DNA of 64,000 nucleotides from Oreohelix idahoensis (Eukaryota; Mollusca; Gastropoda; Stylommatophora; Oreohelicidae): the NCBI GenBank assembly GCA_024509875.1, contig JAMPIV010004911.1, positions 1 to 64,000 of the forward strand, written 5' to 3'. The notes beneath the pieces were generated by a model. The model saw only the letters and a program-made list of their open reading frames with translations, was not told the DNA's origin and ran no database searches. This document shows, piece after piece, positions 56,964 to 64,000 of this stretch. Each line of letters begins with the position of its first letter. Within the stretch, counting starts at the first letter, position 1. The position numbers were made by a program, and so were the translations under genes.

Positions 56964-57290
56964 GCAGTTGCAAGCCAGGTTCTTGAGAACTATGTCACAC
57001 TAGAAAATCTAGAGAAAGATGCCCGAGAGCTGACGCAGAATTTCAGATCTCGAGAGACAGCAGCTGTCAAATCAAAGCTGACCAGTATCCGAATGCAGTG
57101 GGAATCTCTCTGTGCTTGTGCTAAAGATAGGAGCACTGCTCTGTCTGATAATGTGGCTCATTGGCAGAAATACCAGGCTCTGCAAGAACAGCTGATGCCT
57201 TGGATCTTGGAAGCAGAGAAATATTGTTCCATTGAGCTACCCAAGTGTTCATCATTGGATGAAGCCAAGCATTTTAATGACCTGCATCAG
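56964..57290 (+). CDS. spectrin-repeat exon 15
   Basis: Acceptor CTATTTGACAG, 109 codons, phase 0 to 0, donor GTAAAC. It encodes AVASQVLENYVTLENLEKDA, then SKLTSIRMQWESLCACAKDR, then VAHWQKYQALQEQLMPWILE and SIELPKCSSLDEAKHFNDLH. Helix C W and helix A W..Y..L...L..WI..AE are both present. It is the last exon I can find in the window. Confidence 0.92.
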
Positions 57291-60007
57291 GTAAACTAGC
57301 TCTGTTGTTGTTGCCATAAGTAAATTGCTGATTTACAGAAATGAGAAGTCTACTGAAATAAACTATGCTACAGGTTTAGAGTACCAATACAGCTGGTGTT
57401 TAAAGTGAGAAAACAGAACTGGATAGGGTATACCCTTAGAGAGAAAACAACCATTATAACCAAACATACCCGTGACTGGGGCCCATTGTAGACGAGAATA
57501 AAGAGCAAGCCAAAGAGAACCATGAGAAGAATGGAAGAGGAGGCCAGAGCAACACAAGTCTCATGAACAGCTAAATAAAATGACTCAAAATAAAATTTCT
57601 TGATGTCACGGGACTTGCCTCCCCTTTGCTCTGCAGTAGTGGTCCACCAGTGGCCAAAACTCAAGAGTATCTAAAATGGGTCGTCAAAGGTGTCTAACTT
57701 CGCAAAAGATTACTCTTGGCAGAGTTGTAGATAGAAGGATAGTGACGCTTCTATCTCAAGGGAGTTTTCACAAGATAATTCAGAAGTCAAGAACAATGCT
57801 GCATAGGGCAGAGCACTATTAACTTATATCTGATCCGACACCTTTTGTGAAGTTTTAAGCAATGGTTTGGCTTGTTCAATTCCCCAGCTGGTTTAATTCA
57901 GCGAAATTCCTTTTATAATTAATTTTGGCTCTATGGCTGTAAATAAATGTATATATATATATTTAAGATTTTTCAATCATACATGCGCTCTCTTATCTAT
58001 AAGAACTGAATCAACTATGAATTTGTAAAATAACATAACAAATTTAATAATCAATTATTCTTTAACAAATTTAAATAAATATGGATGAAGATGATTTTAG
58101 GAGGTTTTAAAATTTGTCTTCACTGAGATTTAATTGGGGACTGATGGTTATTAGTGTCTTTTGCATGCCTGTTACAAAAGACTTAGTTTGCTGAGTACAT
58201 TGTCAGGTTTTTTGTGATGAGGACTCTTCTCTAGAGGCGTCAAGATGAACTTCACTCCTAATGTCAAGGTGGGTGTCTTCACAACGTGTCCACTGTAGGT
58301 AGTTGGTGTCGACCCCAGTTTCTTGAATCACAAGATAATGGCAAAGATTCTTACTTCAGACTAGTCTGGTCTAAGAACCGTCTTGTAGCTTCAAACCACA
58401 AATTTTAGGAAAAATAAAAGAGCCTATGCCTCTGCTAATTACATTTGTGGGCTGCAAATTAACAGGCGCATTGTCTCGCTGTCCACCCACCAATGTTAGC
58501 CTCTTTGAATAATTATTCTCCCTGAATATACACAGTATAACTCAGGGAATATGAGTAGAAATCACCTTTTTCTTCTTGTTACTTTAATGGGGAAAATGTG
58601 TCTGGACAGCGCGAGGGCAATGGCTTGCCTGAATTACAATTAACAAGGTACATATATCTCACAAAATGATACTATACACTTTAGGCACATGTGATGTAAT
58701 CATCACTTCTCACTGCTCCATTCGGAGTCTGGGGTCACCTCTGCTGTTGGTTTTCTGTACGACTAGAAAGAAGCAATCACCAGCGCTTGCTGTGGTGGTT
58801 TATGAATATACTATTTTCATATGTTGAGGTTGCCAGCCTCCTATGACTGGTATAACCACTTAGCAAGTACAGACATGTCACAATTTCACATTTTAAACTA
58901 TATGTTCACAATTTACCCCAATGAGATATACAATCTCCGGGCACAGTAGAATGGACACAGCAACTTTGTTTAGTTGCTTCGAACACTTGGTCTGGGAAAT
59001 TTTAGTATTCCTCTTATGACAGGTGCTCTGATTCCTTAAGTTTCCAGTCTTGGTATTTAAAAACGCGAGTTCTCTTTTAAATTACGAAGATGCCCAAATA
59101 CTTTGATCTGTCACTTTTAATTCTGGAATACTAGTCCAATGTCTCTCTGGCTCATGGGAGTTGCTAATTTGACGTTGCGATACAGTCTGATTTGTGTCTC
59201 CGATTTCGCTAGATATATTTCCATTTCTCAGTTCAAGTCCCAGATTGTATTTTTAGACCAACTTACCAATGAAAGCCAAAGTCTATTCCGGCTCTCAAAT
59301 TAAACCAATGGTAAGCTCTTTAGAACTATGTGGGTCAGGGTGTTAAATTATTGCTCTCTCCTGCGTGTTTTAAAATATCAATTTTAAAATGTAAACTCGT
59401 GACCTCTTTCAAATATGGCATTAATACTTCCAATTGTATTCATGCAAACTCACAAACACATCGGTGAACTTATTTCCTGGCTAATGCCTTCCGCTCATAT
59501 TGTCTCCTCTGACAGGTTATCTGTAATATTGATACAGAGATGGTCCAGCGGAAGCGATTACGTATTATCACCTCTGTTTGCGTAAATCCCTCAGATGGAT
59601 TTCTTAGACAGCCAATCCGGCTTTCTTTTCGTCGATCGTACAAGACCACCTTGCGACAACAAGGATTGTCTCTATCAAAGGTGGCTAGATGACTTAAGTG
59701 ATAAAGTATTATTCGCTGACCTGTCTAATTAGCCTTGTATTATTACGATTCACCTGGCGAAACGTAAACAAGTCTAGTGAGTGGTCAGAGCAAAAATTGT
59801 AAGTGCATAAAATATGCCAAATAGTAAGTTGATCTGTGAGGAAAATGAAGAAATGAATAGTGATTGATACTTCCGGAGAGAAGGACAGTTATGAATAGTG
59901 CACAACTGATTTCGTCACACTTGGTGAACAACAACTGTAGATATATTGTGTAAGGAAGAAAATGGACAGATATGAGAGAAATAGAACCATTTTGACCCAC
60001 TAAGCAT
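57291..60007. other. intron; possible LTR remnant on the minus strand
   Basis: No coding potential. On the minus strand the sequence ending GGCTAACA at about 58493 is followed by TTGGTGGGTGGACAG, which looks like an LTR end plus a tRNA primer site. The LTR would extend right to about 59765. The other boundary and any duplication could not be found, so this is a weak suggestion. Confidence 0.25.
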
Positions 60008-63000
60008 ATCTTCTTCTTCTTATTTCGTTCACTTGAACTATATTGTCTATATCTGCAATGTTGTTTCTTGTATAAACTTCACTGTCTTTTGTAGTTCATA
60101 CAGAGGTCCATATAGTTTTGCTTCCAGTGTTGTTTCTCTGGGCCAATGGGTTTGCCTCAATATATATCATATTCGGGGCAATCTTGAAGTACGTGCTCCG
60201 CAGTCTGGGGTGCCTGTCCACATGTACACATAGCTGAATTGCCAATCTTGAATTTTGTATACATGTGGCTGCGGAGGCGGTTGTGTCCTGTTCTGAGGCG
60301 CAAAATGACTATTTGTTCTGATCTGTTCATAGCTTGGTAGTCATCCTGCGTTGGTGTTGGTGGCTTTCTGATAGATTTGATCATCTTTTTCTTCTGATGG
60401 TATGTAACTGGTACATCCGGTTGCTCGTCTGCAGCACCTTCTTTAGCCAGTCCATCTGCTCTCTCGTTTCCTGGTATTCCACAATGAGACGGTATCCACT
60501 GCATGGTGACCCTGCGCTGGTTGCACAGTTCAGAAAGTAGGGCTTGTATGCCTGGCAATTTTCTGGACTGAAGTGCTTGGAGTGCTGATCTTGCATCTGT
60601 CAGGAATACTACAGGCTGTGGACAGAGATTGGTGTTCAATAGTTTCTCAGTTGCCACCTTGATTGCCTGGACTTCTGCATCATAGTTGTTACAGAATTTC
60701 CCCGTTGGTACTCTGACAGTATCCCTAGTGTTGTTTGGGTATTCTATGTACACTCCTGCTCCTCCATTCTTTACTGCATTCTGTGCTGACCCATCCGTGT
60801 ATACTCGGACCCAGAGGTCCTGTGGGTATTCATCATCCAGGAAACTGAGAGTGACTGTCCTACGTTGCACGCTGTTCTGTTCATCCCTGTCGAATATTCC
60901 TTTCACTTTTGTGTGGATGTGTACTGGTAGCCCATGCTCCTCTCTCCAAGGGGTTTGTTCTGGCACAGACTTTAGGGGGCTGTTAACTTCAGGCAGGTCT
61001 GAGGTTTGTCTACATAATCGTTTGGCCTGGTGGATAAAGCTGCTTCTTTTCAGTCGCCCCATTGCTAGGTTTTGGAATCTGTCCTTCATTGGATGGCTTG
61101 GCATACAGAGGAACTTTTCTGCCTGTGTTAGCACTTTCGTGTCTCTGCGTTCTCTCAGTGCTTGTATCCTCCCCATTTTCTCCATCTTCACTAAAGGCGT
61201 TGATTTCATTGCCCCCGTGATGACCCTAAGCGCCTGGTTTTGCACCTTATCTAGCTCTTGTAATGTGGTGTTTGATGCTGGGCACCACGCAGCTGACCCA
61301 TATTCCAGGTGTGGTCGTATGCCCTGCTGGTAAACTTTACTAAGTATTTTCCCGCTGGCTCCCCATGTGGTTCCACTTAGTTTTCTCAGGATGGCTAACT
61401 TCCTCCTGGCCTTTGTTGCTGCTTTGTTGATGTGCTGCTTCCATGTCAGCCTATCATCGAATGTAACTCCGAGATAGGTGGGTTGTTTATCTTCTCTCAG
61501 GAGCTCTTCGTTTATCTTGATGACACCAGCTTTTTGTTTGGGAGAGAGGGTGAAGAGCGTAGTGCTGCACTTGTCTGTATTGATGCTGACACACCATCTA
61601 TTTGCCCATGAGGTTAAGGCATCTATAGCTCTTTGTAGCAGTTTGGTGGCCACTGTTGCATGCTCATCTGTGCACCATATTACCAGGTCATCAGCGTACG
61701 TTGCCACTTTCATTCCATGTGGTAGTTCAGCAACCAGGTCGTTGATGTAGACTAGGAAAAGTGTGGGGGACAGAACCCCTCCCTGAGAGACGCCATGACG
61801 CAGTAGAATTTTCTTACTCTTGAGGCCATCTAGTTGTACTCTGGCTCTTCTGTTATGCAGGTATGCTTTCACCCATTTGTACATCTTACCATTCACTCTA
61901 CAATTTCTCAGTTTCTTCAGAAGCCCTTCTTTCCAAACCTTGGCAAATGCTTTCCTTAGATCTATCCATGCTGCTAGTACCAGTTTCTTATCTTGGAACG
62001 CATCCTCAATCTCTTGGGAAAGGTAAGTTGCCTGATCTTCGGTGGAATAACACTGCCTAAAGCCCGCCTGCTGTGGTACAAGAAGGTTTTCACTTTCAAG
62101 GTACCACTGTAGCCTGAGGTTGATGATACATTCCATTGTTTTGTAGAGGCAGCTTGTAAGGCTGATTGGTCTGTAGCTGGAGGCAGTGGAACTGTCTTTT
62201 CCTGGTTTTAGGAGTGGTATCATGATTGCTTCCCTCCAGGTCTGTGGAACTCTGCCTGAGTTCCAACAGATATTGAAGATCTGCAGCAGCTTTGTTTTTG
62301 CTGCGGTTCCCAAGTTCTTAATCATTTCATTGGACACTCCATCAACTCCTGGCGACTTTCTCATTTTCAATTTGGATATTGCAAGCTCCAGTTCTCTAAA
62401 TGTGATTGGTGCCTCCATAACTTCAGGTATGGTTCCATCTCGTCCTGCGTATTGTTGTTTCTCACGAGTCTCCTGTTGCTTCTCTGGGCTAACTTCGATG
62501 TTGTTGTCTTTAGCAAAAGAGTCTGCAAAGTGATCAGCTGCCTGTTTTCCCATGAGGATGTTTCCATCTTTGTACAGAGCAATCCTTGAGTTTCTCTCTG
62601 TACCTTCATCGTTAAGTTGTTTTACCAGCTTCCACAGTTTCCTCGTATCTCTTTCGAAGTTCAAGGACTCTGTTTTCTCCTTCCAGCTTCTTCTCCTGGC
62701 CTGCAACTTGGCCCTTTGAAATTTGGCCTTAGCTTGCTGGTAGTTATTGTGGTGTTCTTGGCATGGACTGGTCTCTGCCTGCTTTCGAGATGTTTCCACG
62801 TCGTTGTGCAGCTGCTCTAGTTCACTATTCCAATATGGTTTGTAGTGCTTACAAGCCCCTCTAGGTATTGTTTCACGAGCAGCCTGTAATATGCATCTGC
62901 TGAATTCGTCGACTAGCTTATTGATGTCTTTGTCTGCAGTCAGATCTCTAGCCAGTATACTAGTACGGTGCTGGTACATTGTCCAGTCTGCCTTCTTGTA

Positions 63001-63540
63001 GTTCCACCTAGAGAGAGTGCTGCTCTCCTTGACAAGTTCATTTTCCACAATTAGGAAGACTGGCCGGTGGTCGCTGCCTCCAAGTTGTTTCCCTACAACG
63101 CGTGTGGTGTTCCACTCCAGGCTGGGTGAGTGGAATGCCAGGTCTGGTGTAGAGGTGGTGTGCCATGATCTCGAGTAGAAGGTTGGTGGGTCGATTGGCT
63201 GGTTAATCAGGATAAGCCCATTGTCATCCTGCCAGTTTTCAAGCTCCTCACCTCTCCTGTCTATGTGATCATAGCCCCAGCTCTGTGAGTGGCTGTTGAA
63301 GTTTCCGCATACAATCAGTCTTTCTTTTGCTGGGATTGTATCTAGTGCCAGTGGGCGGTTGCTCGGACAGTAGTAGTTGAGCAGGTGGAATTCTGAACTT
63401 TCTGTCCTGAGATGAAGCATCTGGTATTCCGCCCCCTCCATATATGTTTCAAGCTGACATGCACTGATGTTATTCCTCACGAGTGTCAGTATTCCACCCT
63501 TTCGCCTGTCTATTTGGTCAGATCTGTAGCACTTGACTTG
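60008..63540 (-). mobile_element. I-superfamily-type LINE with RNase H, 5'-truncated
   Basis: Minus-strand element with endonuclease, reverse transcriptase and RNase H in one frame. The 3' end shows a GAAGAAGAAG run at 60008-60020. At the 5' side the endonuclease frame meets a stop at about 63540, and its first part is missing or scrambled. Confidence 0.85.
60157..63480 (-). CDS. endonuclease-RT-RNase H polyprotein, 1107 codons open
   Basis: Endonuclease: RLIVCGNFNSHSQSWGYDHI, STPDLAFHSPS, LGGSDHRPVFLIVE. RT: MRKSPGVDGVSNEMIKNLG, YRPISLTSCLYKTMECIINL, LAAWIDLRKAFAKVWKEGLL (motif A), GVSQGGVLSPTLFLVYINDL, MKVATYADDLVIW (catalytic YADD). RNase H: WVRVYTDGSAQNAVKNGGAG, NNYDAEVQAIKVATEKLL, VVFLTDARSALQAL, QWIPSHCGIPGNERADGLAK. 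It ends with a C..C tail, MCTCGQAPQTAEHVLQDCP. In motif A the second Asp of the common KAFD.V is Ala. A one-base shift near 60155 lets the tail continue to a stop near 60050. Confidence 0.92.
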   Translation of the reverse strand: MRNNISACQLETYMEGAEYQMLHLRTESSEFHLLNYYCPSNRPLALDTIPAKERLIVCGNFNSHSQSWGYDHIDRRGEELENWQDDNGLILINQPIDPPTFYSRSWHTTSTPDLAFHSPSLEWNTTRVVGKQLGGSDHRPVFLIVENELVKESSTLSRWNYKKADWTMYQHRTSILARDLTADKDINKLVDEFSRCILQAARETIPRGACKHYKPYWNSELEQLHNDVETSRKQAETSPCQEHHNNYQQAKAKFQRAKLQARRRSWKEKTESLNFERDTRKLWKLVKQLNDEGTERNSRIALYKDGNILMGKQAADHFADSFAKDNNIEVSPEKQQETREKQQYAGRDGTIPEVMEAPITFRELELAISKLKMRKSPGVDGVSNEMIKNLGTAAKTKLLQIFNICWNSGRVPQTWREAIMIPLLKPGKDSSTASSYRPISLTSCLYKTMECIINLRLQWYLESENLLVPQQAGFRQCYSTEDQATYLSQEIEDAFQDKKLVLAAWIDLRKAFAKVWKEGLLKKLRNCRVNGKMYKWVKAYLHNRRARVQLDGLKSKKILLRHGVSQGGVLSPTLFLVYINDLVAELPHGMKVATYADDLVIWCTDEHATVATKLLQRAIDALTSWANRWCVSINTDKCSTTLFTLSPKQKAGVIKINEELLREDKQPTYLGVTFDDRLTWKQHINKAATKARRKLAILRKLSGTTWGASGKILSKVYQQGIRPHLEYGSAAWCPASNTTLQELDKVQNQALRVITGAMKSTPLVKMEKMGRIQALRERRDTKVLTQAEKFLCMPSHPMKDRFQNLAMGRLKRSSFIHQAKRLCRQTSDLPEVNSPLKSVPEQTPWREEHGLPVHIHTKVKGIFDRDEQNSVQRRTVTLSFLDDEYPQDLWVRVYTDGSAQNAVKNGGAGVYIEYPNNTRDTVRVPTGKFCNNYDAEVQAIKVATEKLLNTNLCPQPVVFLTDARSALQALQSRKLPGIQALLSELCNQRRVTMQWIPSHCGIPGNERADGLAKEGAADEQPDVPVTYHQKKKMIKSIRKPPTPTQDDYQAMNRSEQIVILRLRTGHNRLRSHMYTKFKIGNSAMCTCGQAPQTAEHVLQDCPEYDIY

Positions 63541-63666
63541 CTAGGGCAGACTGTGGTCTTGCTCGAGTGTAGGAAAACTTGGTTTTTCAATGGCTGTACT
63601 TGAGCCCCAAGAGAAATGGGGCTGAATAGCAACCCATGGACAAAAAGGTCTAGTAGACTTGACATG

Positions 63667-64000
63667 TAAAATGAAAGGACCCACTCAAACAAAAATGTCA
63701 ACAGCCTACAATGCATTGAGCACAACCAAATCTTCCCATTGAAAACAAAACCCACCAGACTCAGCAAACAATTGAACAAATTAAACCCTTCACATGAGCC
63801 CAATTGCCGCAACTGTACCCATCCATATGAGACAGTTCAGCTTGTGCAGCTCACTTGCCCGGACTCTCCACAGAAAGAAAAAAGCTTTGCCAAGCTCCTC
63901 AACAATCACAAATACTCTGTACAGCACCACTCAACATCTACAGGACACATGCTATTTCTTCAGCTTGGCCAATTGGTTGCGAAAGACCAGCAAGCTCAGC
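63667..64000 (+). pseudogene. retroelement C-terminal fragment, runs off the window
   Basis: After a TAA at 63667-63669 the frame stays open to the window end (about 110 codons). It reads NSLQCIEHNQIFPLKTKPTR and then PNCRNCTHPYETVQLVQLTC, a C-x2-C-x3-H ... C cluster like the zinc tails of RNase H-bearing LINEs. It is in opposite orientation to the adjoining I-type LINE, so it is a separate insertion or a head-to-head junction. Confidence 0.45.

Noticed and set aside
1..64000. CRISPR array, prokaryotic operon or defence island
   Set aside because: Spliced exons, SINEs and LINEs show nuclear eukaryotic DNA. The tandem repeats found are minisatellites without spacers.

Overview
This is a eukaryotic, intron-dominated, AT-rich window. 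The mobile-element content (mariner, piggyBac-like and hAT-like DNA elements, RTE and RNase H-bearing non-LTR elements, tRNA-derived SINEs, a Ty3/gypsy-class LTR element) and the gene content suggest a large repeat-rich arthropod genome, probably an insect. I cannot name the species from sequence alone.

The host content is part of one giant plus-strand gene. I find 15 internal exons between 1839 and 57290, encoding tandem spectrin-type triple-helical repeats. The best family guess is the nesprin/MSP-300 group; a plakin or dystrophin-like giant remains possible. Exons are 107-327 bp, bounded by AG/GT (one GC donor), mostly phase 0, and total only about 2.7 kb. Neither the start nor the end of the gene is in the window. 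Four introns fall at the same place in successive repeats, so the gene looks built from a duplicated two-exon module. Four reading-frame breaks in these exons are each one base long and sit in short G or T runs, which looks like homopolymer error in the assembly rather than gene death.

Nearly everything else is transposons inside the introns. From left to right: an 82-bp tandem repeat split by a 10-kb TTAA-flanked piggyBac-like element (2169-12207), which itself holds a solo-LTR-like copy, a Mutator/Kolobok-like transposase scrap, a hAT-like element with a 60-bp poly-G tract, and a foldback repeat; a nearly complete RTE LINE with a 12-bp target-site duplication (15314-18546); three related 2.6-2.9 kb solo-LTR-like repeats; a nested TA-flanked TIR element (22236-24283); several short TTAA-flanked piggyBac-type MITEs; a mariner with a mutated catalytic residue (31065-32403); a tRNA-derived SINE 24 nt upstream of a 3' splice site; a 9.3-kb Ty3/gypsy-type retrotransposon with integrase upstream of reverse transcriptase (34817-44144, Gmr1-like order); an RT-only LINE fragment (44798-46372); a TA-flanked TIR element carrying an RNase H fragment (51683-52674); and a long I-type LINE reading frame on the minus strand (60008-63520).

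The most notable items are the Gmr1-like domain order, the family of TTAA elements with its dated insertion into a satellite, the GC-AG intron combined with a SINE at the acceptor, and the homopolymer pattern in the exons. I see no CRISPR, operon, rRNA or intact tRNA gene.
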